Assembly (NCBI RefSeq): GCF_028330965.1
Contig: NZ_JAQMUB010000033.1
Span: forward strand, 1-64,000
Source of the DNA: Oscillatoria sp. CS-180
GTDB taxonomy: Bacteria > Cyanobacteriota > Cyanobacteriia > Phormidesmidales > Phormidesmidaceae
DNA length: 64,000 nucleotides
Direction of reading: 5' to 3'
Made by a program: the position numbers and the translations under genes. The notes under the pieces were generated by a model, which was not told the origin of the DNA, did no database searches, and saw only the letters and a list, made by a program, of their open reading frames with translations. Positions 45,947 through 54,663 of the stretch are shown piece by piece; position 1 is the stretch's first letter; the number at the start of each line of letters is the position of its first letter.

Positions 45947-46366
45947 TTATCGCCAGTATCCACGACCTTGAGAGAAGAGACCGAAAATGAGCCCCACAAA
46001 CTGGATATAGCTGAGTCCGACAAGCAGCGCAGGGATAGGCAAAAGACTTTTCAAAAACAGGACCACCGTCAAACAGCCGATGAGTGCCCACAGCGTGGTC
46101 GCATCTAGCAAAACATTGCGAAAGACCCGCTCCATCAAAATGACAGCTAATGCACCAACGCCGCCTGCCGCTAAAAAGGCCAGCAGGATTTGTACCGTGC
46201 CGCCTTGCAACAGGAGCAGGCTTCCCTGCGGCCAAATGTTGAGCAGCAGCGTCAGCGTAAATATCAAAATGAGGTCTAAAACGGTCGCCAATACCACTGT
46301 CAGTGCTGCATTCTGGATTAGAGGGCTCCAAGGCAGCGTTTTAAGCCGCCAAAAGGGATTTCTCAT
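45947..46366 (-). CDS. Conserved cyanobacterial membrane protein, 139 aa
   Basis: 139 residues with about four hydrophobic helices (AALTVVLATVLDLILIFTLT, ILLAFLAAGGVGALAVILME, TTLWALIGCLTVVLFLKSLL and a terminal one near YIQFVGLIFGLF). No catalytic motif is visible. It is divergent from the small 46394 gene. Function unknown. Confidence 0.75.
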   Translation of the reverse strand: MRNPFWRLKTLPWSPLIQNAALTVVLATVLDLILIFTLTLLLNIWPQGSLLLLQGGTVQILLAFLAAGGVGALAVILMERVFRNVLLDATTLWALIGCLTVVLFLKSLLPIPALLVGLSYIQFVGLIFGLFSQGRGYWR

Positions 46367-46393
46367 AGGACGCCAGGAGTTATTTAAAAATCT

Positions 46394-46612
46394 ATGGAGT
46401 CATCCTATCTCACCCCTTCTCCAGAATTAGCCGCAATTGGATTGCCGCTATCCGTTACAGTCATGATGTTGCTGCATTGCCTGATCGGTCTGCTGGCGGC
46501 TCAAATAGCCCATCGTCGGGGTGCTGATCTAGGTCTGTGGTTAGTTTGGGGCACCATTGGCGGCACAGTAGCTTTGATAACCGCACTAAGGTTGTCACCT
46601 CGAAAAACCTAG
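46394..46612 (+). CDS. Small two-helix membrane protein, 72 aa
   Basis: 72 residues with two hydrophobic helices (residues about 15-35 and 47-66) separated by AAQIAHRRGADLG. It begins 27 bases after the divergent membrane-protein gene. The size and clear topology support a real but uncharacterised gene. Confidence 0.55.
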   Translation: MESSYLTPSPELAAIGLPLSVTVMMLLHCLIGLLAAQIAHRRGADLGLWLVWGTIGGTVALITALRLSPRKT

Positions 46613-46713
46613 TGGATCTTGCTGAAATTTATCGAGTCAACTCACTCTCTATCCTAGACGTGAGCAGGTTACTAACAAGACAGTGTTGTCGGGGCAGGAC
46701 TAGAGAACTAACC

Positions 46714-47205
46714 GTGTCAAAAACGCTAACTTTGCCAAACGATCGCGCGACATTTGCTCTAGGACGCTGGCTAGGGCAGCACCTTGCAGCAGGCACAGTG
46801 CTGCTTTTGAAGGGCGACTTAGGCAGTGGCAAAACGACTTTGACCAAGGGACTCGGTGAAGGGTTGGGGATTGCGGAAGAAATTGATAGTCCGACCTTTA
46901 CGCTGATCAACGAGTACGTGGGCGATCGCCTGCCGCTTTACCACGTTGATCTCTATCGGTTGGAGAGTGCAGATACGGATCGCCTGTTTTTGGAAAGCTA
47001 CTGGGAGGGGATAGAATACCCTCCGGGCATTGTGGCGATTGAATGGGCCGAGCGACTACGCTATCTCCCTCCGGCATCCCTTGAAGTGAGACTGACGTAT
47101 CAGCATCCTGAGGGCCGAAAAGGGGTGCTGATTCCCGGAAATTCTGCCCAAACACGTTTGTTAGAGGAATTAACGCCTGATGCGATATTGGCTCATGAAG
47201 TCTGA
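46714..47205 (+). CDS. tsaE: tRNA threonylcarbamoyladenosine biosynthesis ATPase TsaE
   Basis: ATPase that activates the TsaD-TsaB complex in forming t6A37 on ANN-decoding tRNAs. The P-loop LLLKGDLGSGKTTLTKGL and the segments DSPTFTLINEY and IVAIEWAERL are diagnostic. About 163 residues. A longer open frame extends upstream, but homologues begin near GTG 46714 (MSKTLTLPND). Its last 26 bases overlap the EVE gene. Confidence 0.93.
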   Translation: MSKTLTLPNDRATFALGRWLGQHLAAGTVLLLKGDLGSGKTTLTKGLGEGLGIAEEIDSPTFTLINEYVGDRLPLYHVDLYRLESADTDRLFLESYWEGIEYPPGIVAIEWAERLRYLPPASLEVRLTYQHPEGRKGVLIPGNSAQTRLLEELTPDAILAHEV

Positions 47206-47635
47206 ACCGGATGTCTATAGCATTGCCGATTTAGAGCAGACCCCAGAGGAAATCTGGGACGGCGTGCGCAATTATCAGGCTCGTAATTTCCTTCGCGATA
47301 TGGCAGTGGGTGATCTAGCCTTTTTCTATCATTCGAACACCAAGCCACCCGGCATTGTAGGTCTGATGAAAATCATTGAGGCTGATATTGTTGATCCGAC
47401 GCAATTCGATCAAGCAAGCCAGTACTACGACCCAAAATCGAAGCCGGATGATCCTCGTTGGCGCACTGTCAAAGTGGGCTACGTCGAAACGTTCAAAGAG
47501 CAAATTACGTTAGAGACGCTTAAGGCCACTTTCGGCCCCGAAGAACTCCTTGTTGTGAAGCGAGGGAATCGCCTCTCGGTAATGCCCGTTGATGATGCCG
47601 TTGCAGTTAAGCTTCTGGAGATGGGACAGCCGTAG
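47180..47635 (+). CDS. EVE domain protein (PUA-like)
   Basis: 151 residues forming an EVE/PUA-like fold, known to read modified bases or RNA. Signature segments are RYWLMKSEPDVYSIADLE, WDGVRNYQARNFLRDMAVGDLAFFYHSN and GLMKIIEADIVDPTQFD. It overlaps tsaE by 26 bases in another frame. If the ATG at 47195 (MKSEPDVYS) is used, the overlap shrinks to 11. The tsaE-EVE link is probably operonic. Confidence 0.9.
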   Translation: MRYWLMKSEPDVYSIADLEQTPEEIWDGVRNYQARNFLRDMAVGDLAFFYHSNTKPPGIVGLMKIIEADIVDPTQFDQASQYYDPKSKPDDPRWRTVKVGYVETFKEQITLETLKATFGPEELLVVKRGNRLSVMPVDDAVAVKLLEMGQP

Positions 47636-47660
47636 TACAGGCTAGGACAATCGGCAAGTT

Positions 47661-47718
47661 ACTTAGCGATGCGCTAGGCATCTGGGTGCTTTGGATGCAC
47701 AAGCCAGTTGACTTTAGC
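47661..47718 (-). repeat. Dispersed intergenic repeat, possible degenerate copy D
   Basis: On the plus strand it reads acttagcg then gcatctgggtgc and ggatgcacaagcc, matching parts of copies B and C in the same order, with insertions. The match is weaker than among A, B and C. Confidence 0.3.
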
Positions 47719-47819
47719 CATCAATCACCTTGGGGTTAAATTTCTACCCTAAGGTAACCACTTCAATCGCCATGAACGTGGTAGAAAGATCTCTAACTTT
47801 AGGGTTGGGGTAGACATTA

Positions 47820-48434
47820 ATGGTGGCAACTACGCGACGCAAGACAGTAGGACTTGGCATCTTAACTGCTGTAATTGGGGTAGCGATCGCCCTCCCATTT
47901 GCCTTGATTCATCCAGTTCTACCGTTCACAGTTGTCCTGCTTGGGTTTGGAGCCATCATTTTGCTTCAACGCTGGCGCTGGGTGCCAAAACACTCTATGG
48001 GATACCTCTTGGGCTGCCTGGTGGCTTTAGTAGCACTCCTGCCTGCCGTCTCCCTGTTTAAGTTTGCGGAACGAGGTTTTGACGACGGCCCTTTTTATGG
48101 CGTGGCCTATGACGGTGTGATTACCGGAGAAAGTGCCAGCGATCGCATGGACTACCGTGACGGTGAATTGCTTATCTATAATCGACCCGCCGACAAAGCC
48201 CCTATCTTGGCTTACCGAGTTGAGGAGGATGTTGAATGGGCGCGAGAGATGGATATTGGCCAGAATTCTCGATATGAAAAATACCGCCTGGAGTCTATTG
48301 AAGAGCCAGAGCTAGCCTACGGTATCTTTCGCGATCGCTTGGATTTCGAGGCCAACTGGAACTTTGGGACGGAAGCCGGACGTGCTTATTTATGGAAATG
48401 GGGTGGGTTTCATCGCTTTTTCCTGAGTTGGTAG
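47820..48434 (+). CDS. Hypothetical membrane protein, 204 aa
   Basis: 204 residues. Three hydrophobic segments lie at the N-terminus (about 8-80: VGLGILTAVIGVAIALPFAL, PFTVVLLGFGAIILL, GYLLGCLVALVALLPAVS), followed by a soluble acidic domain (about 90-204) rich in aromatic and charged residues (YDGVITGESASDRMDYRDG). I do not recognise the family. ATG 47820. Confidence 0.68.
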   Translation: MVATTRRKTVGLGILTAVIGVAIALPFALIHPVLPFTVVLLGFGAIILLQRWRWVPKHSMGYLLGCLVALVALLPAVSLFKFAERGFDDGPFYGVAYDGVITGESASDRMDYRDGELLIYNRPADKAPILAYRVEEDVEWAREMDIGQNSRYEKYRLESIEEPELAYGIFRDRLDFEANWNFGTEAGRAYLWKWGGFHRFFLSW

Positions 48435-48440
48435 TGGGTG

Positions 48441-48475
48441 GGAAAAGAAACAGCCGAGCAGGGGTTGCTCGGCTG
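48441..48475 (-). terminator. Intrinsic terminator of the haloperoxidase gene
   Basis: Perfect 10-bp stem cagccgagca / tgctcggctg (48451-48460 and 48466-48475), loop of 5. Reading the minus strand, the tail is tttcttttcc. It ends transcription from the haloperoxidase gene, 42 bases past its stop. Confidence 0.82.
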
Positions 48476-48516
48476 ACCAGGAGAGAGGCTATACGACCTG
48501 AAACACAGTCCAGACG

Positions 48517-50379
48517 TTAAATCCGGACGGTTTGACCATCAAAAAGCGGCACGGACATGGAGAAGTTTTCGCCGTAGGTCAGCTTTTGCTCCTCTAGAAT
48601 GCCAATTGCGATCGCTTCACCCATGCGAACCGATTCGGAGTAGTCGGTGAAATAGTGCACCCCGGCCCAATTGCGTCCGATAGAAATATTGGACGCGAGC
48701 TTGTTGAGTTCACCTTCTACCGTCAAGTCAGGCACGCAGTTCGCCACCTCTAGAGATTGACCCGAGGGTGCGGGACAGACGTAGGGACGCGGCAGGACAT
48801 AGCGATGGTCGAAGAAGGCTTTCAGGATGGTGACGCAAGCGCCCGCCACCGTTGCATGACCCGCGCCATAGGCCGGGTGCATCGGCGATCCTTCTGGGAA
48901 CGCCATCGGCAGCAGATAGCTAGTAAGGGTTTCTTGGTCCTCATCGCGTCCGTCTTGAATGCTGTTCTGGCGAGCATTGTGAGCGCGAACCGCTTCTAAT
49001 AGGCCCGTTTCGGAGAGGCGATCGCACATCGCTTCGAAGGGCTGGAAACTAGGATTGCCGGAAGTGTTCTTCATCCGGTGTAGACGACCGCCAATAGCTT
49101 CAGGCCGCAGCCGCCGATGGACGTTAAACTTCTGGAATCGAACCGCCTTGAGCGCTCGGGTCGCTACTTCCGTCACCAAGGACAGAATGTGGGGGCCACC
49201 AAAATGCGCAAAGCCCTGCTGGCGATCAAGAATGTCTGCACCCTGGAAGGGAACACCCGGATCAAAGGGAACCTTAAGGGCCAGCATTGCCAAACAAGCG
49301 TTGAGGTAGGCTTCGTACAGCGCATCGTAATGCACGTAGGTGGCTAGGTCACGGGGTGTGGCAATGAACCGATAGCGAGTGTCGGGACAGTCACCCTCAT
49401 AGGTTTCGGTGCCTCGGAGGTCAGCGCCGTTTTGGACGTCCAGCCACGATTCCCAAGTCGTCATATAGTCGCGATAGGGCGTCGCGACCCGCACTTTGCT
49501 CTGAAAAACGAGGGCACCATATTGCACGAGTCCAGCTCGGGCGCTGTCCTCAGTCTGCGCTTCGCTACCTAGCTCTGGTGTACCCGCGCAGAGAAACTGC
49601 GAGAGATAGGGACCGACGTTGTCGCCAAATGTGGTGCCCCGAAAGGCGTTCTGCTGGGTGACTTCACCGCGACGGCGAGCTTGGGCCTCTGGGGACAGCC
49701 CTGGCATTGGGCTACCGTTAAACCAAGCCAGATGATTAAGCCGGGCGATCGCGGCATTGACGTCGCCATCGTAGGCGAACTTGGCAAATGGCACATCCCT
49801 GAGCAGCGCCATTTCATAGACCTCGGCCATCTCAGCAATCAGTTCGTCGCTGTCGGCGACGGGTGCCGGAGGCATGGTAACGGCCTGAGCATCGGGACCC
49901 TGGAGGTCGAAGGTGTTGCCCGCTCCCTGACTTTCCCAGGCCCGCACATCGACAGATCCACCTTTCGCATTTTTGACCGCATCAGAATTGGTAAATCCCG
50001 ACTGCCAGGTGATGGGCTGGTTGTACTGGGCTCCCCGAGCAATGACTTGACCCGACGCATCCCGTTGCAGAGGACCCAGGGGCGTGTCCCGAAAGTCGCG
50101 CGTATCTCCCGAATCAATGCCTCGGACAAACTGTTGGAAATCATTAGGATCGGCAATCAGTCCGTCATCTTCTCTGTGGGGCAGACCCTTGGTGTAGTTA
50201 GTAATGTAGGACGGTTTGCCACCACGGAGACTGTCTTCAGCACTGGCCCCAGCACCAGGTTTTGCAAAGCGATACTGAAGCTCTTCTCCGTTAGCCTTAT
50301 GGATGGGGTGTTCTCGACCAGTGGCAAATTTTGCAGCCTCGATGCGAACGTTAAGGGCTTGATTACGACGTGATTCCAT
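48517..50379 (-). CDS. Vanadium-dependent haloperoxidase (bromoperoxidase-like)
   Basis: 620 residues. It oxidises halides with hydrogen peroxide to hypohalite, using a vanadate cofactor. The active site motifs of algal/cyanobacterial enzymes are all present: KFNVHRRLRPEAIGGRL, PMHPAYGAGHATVAGACV (with the catalytic His) and SIGRNWAGVHYFTDYSES (Arg and vanadate-binding His). No signal peptide is seen. A GAGGAA ribosome-binding site 8 bases before ATG 50379 supports the start. Length fits the algal-type bromoperoxidases (about 600). It is monocistronic, with its own terminator. Whether it prefers bromide or chloride cannot be told. Confidence 0.94.
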   Translation of the reverse strand: MESRRNQALNVRIEAAKFATGREHPIHKANGEELQYRFAKPGAGASAEDSLRGGKPSYITNYTKGLPHREDDGLIADPNDFQQFVRGIDSGDTRDFRDTPLGPLQRDASGQVIARGAQYNQPITWQSGFTNSDAVKNAKGGSVDVRAWESQGAGNTFDLQGPDAQAVTMPPAPVADSDELIAEMAEVYEMALLRDVPFAKFAYDGDVNAAIARLNHLAWFNGSPMPGLSPEAQARRRGEVTQQNAFRGTTFGDNVGPYLSQFLCAGTPELGSEAQTEDSARAGLVQYGALVFQSKVRVATPYRDYMTTWESWLDVQNGADLRGTETYEGDCPDTRYRFIATPRDLATYVHYDALYEAYLNACLAMLALKVPFDPGVPFQGADILDRQQGFAHFGGPHILSLVTEVATRALKAVRFQKFNVHRRLRPEAIGGRLHRMKNTSGNPSFQPFEAMCDRLSETGLLEAVRAHNARQNSIQDGRDEDQETLTSYLLPMAFPEGSPMHPAYGAGHATVAGACVTILKAFFDHRYVLPRPYVCPAPSGQSLEVANCVPDLTVEGELNKLASNISIGRNWAGVHYFTDYSESVRMGEAIAIGILEEQKLTYGENFSMSVPLFDGQTVRI

Positions 50380-51547
50380 TGGGGCATTTCCTCTACGTAT
50401 CAGAAAAATTTTGTGTTTGCACCCACGATAAATTCAACAAATCGAAAATTTGAATTCCAGATTTTTCTCAAAGAAATACTTTGGATACTGGTCGTCTCTG
50501 AAAGCCAATTGTCTACTTGAATGTCTGAAATTGATTGATAGAATAGGATCTCAGCCTATCTAGAGACTCCCTAAAATTAAAATAGTGAAGTAGTCTTTAG
50601 TCTTTTCTCAAAGGAGTACTGCTATTTTTTAGAGCCTCCCTTTTACACGCCGAGAAGATTTTATCCGGAAGAATTTAGCTCGGTTTTAGTTGAAGTTTTT
50701 GACTCAATAGGATTTGTGCATCAGATAACCTGCAATTTTGGCAGGACTGATTCGGTGTGAAGGCAGAAAAAACATGGTGTGAAGTAAACCTTTCTGCTGG
50801 AGGCTGAAGCGACCATAAAAAGTTGCTACAACTTTCACTGTTCTCTTGAGCTTCCTTTGGACCGTTAACGAAGGAGCTCGGGCCTCAATTTCTCTCGTGA
50901 CAGAGAACGGACCCGACCTTTCCAAGGGCATAGCGGAGAATCCGCCGACGCTCTATGCCCGGGAGGGGCAGAGAACCCAACGAGTGACACGAAGGAATAC
51001 TTCTGCGTTCTAGAGAGATCGACAAGGGGTGCAGAGGACCCAACGAGTGGCGCAAAGGACCCAACAAGTGGCGTAGAGAAATCAACGAGTGGCGTAGAGA
51101 AACCAACGAGTGGCGCAAAGGACCCAACGAGTGTTTTGAGCGAAAACTTATATGTTGTAGAGGAACGCTTAAAGGTTACTTATCTTTTGAGGAGTGTTCG
51201 AGTGAAGTTAACGTGTGTTCGATAGACAATTGCTCGGCGTGGGCGATGTCAACCCTGCTGGATAAGCTGGTCCCACACGTGAGACATGAAGGGGCGATCG
51301 CTTCTGGAATTCAATTCGACCTTGCTCAATGATGAGACGATGAGTCCTGAAACATCGTGGGCCTTCCTTTGAGGCTCGGCGGCGAGGCAAAAAGACAAGA
51401 GCGAGATCAATCCTCGTGCTTGAGAATGGATGCTGTGAGCTAGAAGGCTGAGGTTCTCGTTGGCGGTATGTTGCAGTTGTGGGTTTCTGCGGCAACTTCT
51501 GCTTTGCCAGGGATATAGTTGTGGCAATCGTGCTCAGCGTCTGGACA
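50380..51547. other. Long non-coding region with a 21-bp tandem array
   Basis: Nearly 1.2 kb without a supportable gene, between the haloperoxidase (minus) and the NACHT gene (plus). It must hold both promoters. The left half is AT-rich; the middle holds the 21-bp array listed separately. Apparent reading frames on the minus strand through 50885-51606 are low in quality. Confidence 0.6.
50975..51135. repeat. 21-bp tandem repeat array
   Basis: Units of 21 bases with the consensus acccaacgagtggcgcaaag plus one base start at 50975, 51038, 51059, 51080, 51101 and 51122. The two positions between 50996 and 51037 are degenerate units in the same phase. Clean units differ at a few sites (gcaaagg versus gtagaga). 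The period is a multiple of seven, so a minus-strand frame reads as heptads of the type LRHSLGP, but no ribosome-binding site supports translation. Confidence 0.85.
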
Positions 51548-54500
51548 ATGGTTTTCGACATTCTTGCTGCGATCGGGCTAAAGGAAACAGGCAAATATAT
51601 CGCCAAAGATGTGCTGTTGCCGCTGCTGCAAGGCAGTTTGGAAGACTACGCAAAGGATTTCTTCAAGGGCTGTGTGGCGGATGTTGTGGGATTGGCGAGT
51701 CAAGCGCCGATGCAAAAAGCCTTGGGGCAAGCAGTGAAGGCGTTTGTAGAACTGGTGGAAGAAGAGCTGGAATTTCAGGGCTGCATAGGGGCTGAGATTC
51801 GCGACTTTTATGAAATACCGCTGCGCCAGTTTATGGCCGATCGAGCCGTGAAGGCGACCCTGGGACGAGCGTTTGAGCTGGACTGTCGCAGTATTGATGC
51901 AGAGGTGTTGGCACAACGATGGGGGGATCAGAATCTGCAATCTTTGCCGGAAGACTTTGACTGGCAGCAGATTGGCAAGCAGTATGTCCGGGCGGTACAA
52001 GGCATTCTGCGGAGTTCAGACGAACTGCGGAACGTGTTGAAGCTGCACAATCAGGAAGCCATACGTCAGGGCGTCGAGGAATTGGTGGGAATTCCGCCAG
52101 ATTTTGATTTGCGGAAGTATCAGGAAACTGTACGGGAGCAGTACGGCAACCTCAAGCTGGAGTCGCTAGACACCACGGGCTATGCATACAACGACTTGAA
52201 GCTGTGGCGCATGTTCATTCCCCAAGATGTGCGGACGTGTCAGGAATTCAACCCGAAGGTGTATGAGATTCCCAAGGAAAAGCTAAAAGAGCTACAGCAA
52301 CGAGGGGAATTGGATGCGGAAGCACTGGAAGCTTCACAGATCGAGGAATACCGCCAGACCTATGTAGAGCAGCCCATTCAAAACATATTAGAGGCAGTTG
52401 GGCGAGTTGAGGGTGGGGGGCAGCGGAGTCGTCCGATCGCAGACTACGCTGTAGTGCTGGGAGATCCCGGATCGGGGAAATCAACGCTATTGCAATACAT
52501 TGCCTTGCAGTGGGCGGAGCAGCCGCTCCACGACTTGAAAGAGCTGGCCCAGCGCCCGCTGCCCCTACTGATTGAGCTGCGGAAATATGCCCGCGATCGC
52601 AATGACCAGAAGTGCAGCAGCATTGTGGACTATCTGCACCAGGGAGATATTGCCTGTCGGCTAAACCAGCAGCGGCTTTATGAGGTGTTGACCAATGGGG
52701 ATGCCGTGGCCCTCTTCGACGGCATTGATGAGGTGTTCGACCCCAACCTGCGAGAAGTGGTGGTGACGGACATTCATCGCTTTACTAACAATTATCCTGC
52801 CGTGCAGACAGTGGTCACGTCGCGCTGGCTGGGATATAAAGCACAAACTCTGCGGGATGCGGGGTTTCAGCACTACATGCTGCAAGACCTGGCAGACGAT
52901 CAGATTGCCGAGTTTATCGAGCGCTGGCACGACCAGACGTTTCTAGAAGGGACAGACAAAATCCGCAAGCGAGAGCGTCTACACAAGGCGATTCGCGATT
53001 CCAAGGCCATTCGGGAACTGGCGGGGAATCCACTTTTGCTGACCATGATGGCGATTTTGAACCGCAACCAAGAGCTGCCCAGAGACCGACCTGAGTTGTA
53101 CAACCAGGCATCGCGGGTGCTGCTGCACCAGTGGGATGTGGAGCGGAATCTCATCGAGCAGAAGCTGGATCCGGTGACGATTGACTATCGAGATAAGCAA
53201 GCCATGCTCCGCAAAGTGGCGTTTCACATGCAGTCTGGAGAAGCAGGGCTAGCCGGAAACATCATCAGCGCTCAAGATCTGGAAGCCATTTTGTCGGAGT
53301 ATTTAAAGTCCATCGATATTGCTCAACCGCGCGATGTCGCGCGACGGATGATTCAGCAACTGCGGGAGCGCAACTTTATTCTGTGTTACCTCGGAGCCGA
53401 TAACTATGGCTTTGTACATCGGACATTTTTGGAATTCTTTGCGGCTTGGGCTTTTGTTTGGGAGTTTAAAGAAACCCAAACCATTACGTTTGAGCAACTG
53501 CGAGACCAAACCTTTGGGAGGCACTGGCAGGAGGAAAGCTGGCAAGAAGTCCTACGACTCGTTGCTGGAATGATTGAGTCTAAATTCGTTGGCAGCCTCA
53601 TCGCATTTTTACTGGACCTAAAAATCAACAAATCGAACTTTGCTGAAAATGACTATCTCAAACGAGAGGGTCTGAGCAATTTATTGCTAGCGGCCAATTG
53701 CCTCTCAGAGGTTCGTAATCGTCGAGAACTAGCTGGCGAAGCTGATCACCTTTTTCAGAGGCTGAAAACTGAAATTGAAGATCAGTATCCCCACTATCTG
53801 GATAAAAGCGCTTCGGAGGCAGTCGTTAGCGTTATCGTGAGCACTTGGCGGGAGCAGATAGATCTCCTCCCCCTACTCAAAAACTGGATAACCGTTCATG
53901 CAGCTTCGTACGTCCCAGAATCGGTTGTTGCCGCGATCGCACAAAACTGGGCTACCCTTAAGAGCACTCCTGTGTGGCTCAAAGCCCGCGCTCAAGAAAA
54001 CGAGAACGGTGCGGTGCGCCGTGCCGCCGTGCAGGAGTTGGCGAGAGGCTGGAAAGAGGACGCCGAGACCTTGCCGTGGCTCAAAGCCCGCGCTCAAGAA
54101 GACGAGAACTGGGATGTGCGCCGTGCCGCCGTGCAGGAGTTGGCGAGAGGCTGGAAAGAGGACGCCGGGACCTTGCCGATTCTCAAAGCCTGCGCTCAAG
54201 AAGACGAGAGCAGTGCGGTGCGCCGTGCCGCCGTGCAGGAGTTGGCGAGAGGCTGGAAAGAGGACGCCGAGACCTTGCCGTGGCTCAAAGCCCGCGCTCA
54301 ACAAGACGAGAACTGGGCGGTGCGCCAAGCCGCCGTGCAGGAGTTGGCCAGAGGCTGGAAAGATGATCCAAATCTGTTTGAATTTTGGTGCGATCTTGCT
54401 TTCAATGATCCCTTTGAACGGGAATATGACTGGCAAGAAAATCCTCGCCAAACGGTTTTAGAAGTTTTGATACAGCAATATCCTGACCATCCCAAAACCT

Positions 54501-54595
54501 TAGAACTGCTGCAAGACCGTGCTCTGAATGATAGTGATGAGGTGTTCAAGAAAAGGGCAGCGAAGCAACTTGTTAAGCTTCTGGGGGAGGGCTAG
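51548..54595 (+). CDS. NACHT-family NTPase with C-terminal HEAT-like repeats (bNACHT-type)
   Basis: About 1015-residue STAND NTPase. An N-terminal helical domain of about 290 residues (MVFDILAAIGLKETGKYIAK) precedes a NACHT module: Walker A VVLGDPGSGKSTLLQYIAL (near 304), Walker B VALFDGIDEVFD (near 387), then TVVTSRWLGYK and the winged-helix region with RTFLEFFAAW. Four 34-residue HEAT-like repeats of nearly identical sequence follow at residues about 810-940, then a divergent end. Bacterial NACHT proteins are antiphage sensors; ligand and effector here are unknown. A GTG at 51479 would add 23 residues; ATG 51548 matches homologue starts better. No clear ribosome-binding site is seen for either. 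Confidence 0.9.
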   Translation: MVFDILAAIGLKETGKYIAKDVLLPLLQGSLEDYAKDFFKGCVADVVGLASQAPMQKALGQAVKAFVELVEEELEFQGCIGAEIRDFYEIPLRQFMADRAVKATLGRAFELDCRSIDAEVLAQRWGDQNLQSLPEDFDWQQIGKQYVRAVQGILRSSDELRNVLKLHNQEAIRQGVEELVGIPPDFDLRKYQETVREQYGNLKLESLDTTGYAYNDLKLWRMFIPQDVRTCQEFNPKVYEIPKEKLKELQQRGELDAEALEASQIEEYRQTYVEQPIQNILEAVGRVEGGGQRSRPIADYAVVLGDPGSGKSTLLQYIALQWAEQPLHDLKELAQRPLPLLIELRKYARDRNDQKCSSIVDYLHQGDIACRLNQQRLYEVLTNGDAVALFDGIDEVFDPNLREVVVTDIHRFTNNYPAVQTVVTSRWLGYKAQTLRDAGFQHYMLQDLADDQIAEFIERWHDQTFLEGTDKIRKRERLHKAIRDSKAIRELAGNPLLLTMMAILNRNQELPRDRPELYNQASRVLLHQWDVERNLIEQKLDPVTIDYRDKQAMLRKVAFHMQSGEAGLAGNIISAQDLEAILSEYLKSIDIAQPRDVARRMIQQLRERNFILCYLGADNYGFVHRTFLEFFAAWAFVWEFKETQTITFEQLRDQTFGRHWQEESWQEVLRLVAGMIESKFVGSLIAFLLDLKINKSNFAENDYLKREGLSNLLLAANCLSEVRNRRELAGEADHLFQRLKTEIEDQYPHYLDKSASEAVVSVIVSTWREQIDLLPLLKNWITVHAASYVPESVVAAIAQNWATLKSTPVWLKARAQENENGAVRRAAVQELARGWKEDAETLPWLKARAQEDENWDVRRAAVQELARGWKEDAGTLPILKACAQEDESSAVRRAAVQELARGWKEDAETLPWLKARAQQDENWAVRQAAVQELARGWKDDPNLFEFWCDLAFNDPFEREYDWQENPRQTVLEVLIQQYPDHPKTLELLQDRALNDSDEVFKKRAAKQLVKLLGEG
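53975..54382 (+). repeat. Four 102-bp in-frame repeats in the NACHT gene
   Basis: Units begin at 53975, 54077, 54179 and 54281, each 102 bases, with the 34-residue pattern WLKARAQ-DEN--VRRAAVQ then ELARGWKEDAETLP. Long runs, such as gccgtgcaggagttggcgag, are identical in all four at the DNA level, while variable positions cluster at DEN--V. Confidence 0.9.
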
Positions 54596-54597
54596 TT

Positions 54598-54663
54598 GTG
54601 CCTGCTAGAGATGCCAACGTTGTTCGCAATGCGCTTGAAAAAATTCCCTTTGGGGATGACTAG
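54598..54663 (+). pseudogene. Probable XisH-like N-terminal fragment
   Basis: From GTG 54598, three bases after the NACHT stop, a 21-residue frame reads MPARDANVVRNALEK, like the N-terminus of XisH (fdxN-element excision controlling factor) proteins, then IPFGDD and stop. Full XisH is about 140 residues. The match is short, so the identification is provisional. Confidence 0.4.

Noticed and set aside
50885-51127. 80-residue minus-strand protein with LRHSLGP heptads
   Set aside because: It is simply the translation of the 21-bp array, starts at TTG and has no ribosome-binding site or homologous family I know.
51208-51606. 132-codon minus-strand frame before the NACHT gene
   Set aside because: It overlaps the NACHT start antisense, lacks a ribosome-binding site and has low-complexity composition.
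53898-54461. Repeat-rich frames antisense to, or in another frame of, the NACHT HEAT-like region
   Set aside because: These are shadows of the 102-bp repeats; a repeat length divisible by three keeps all frames open.
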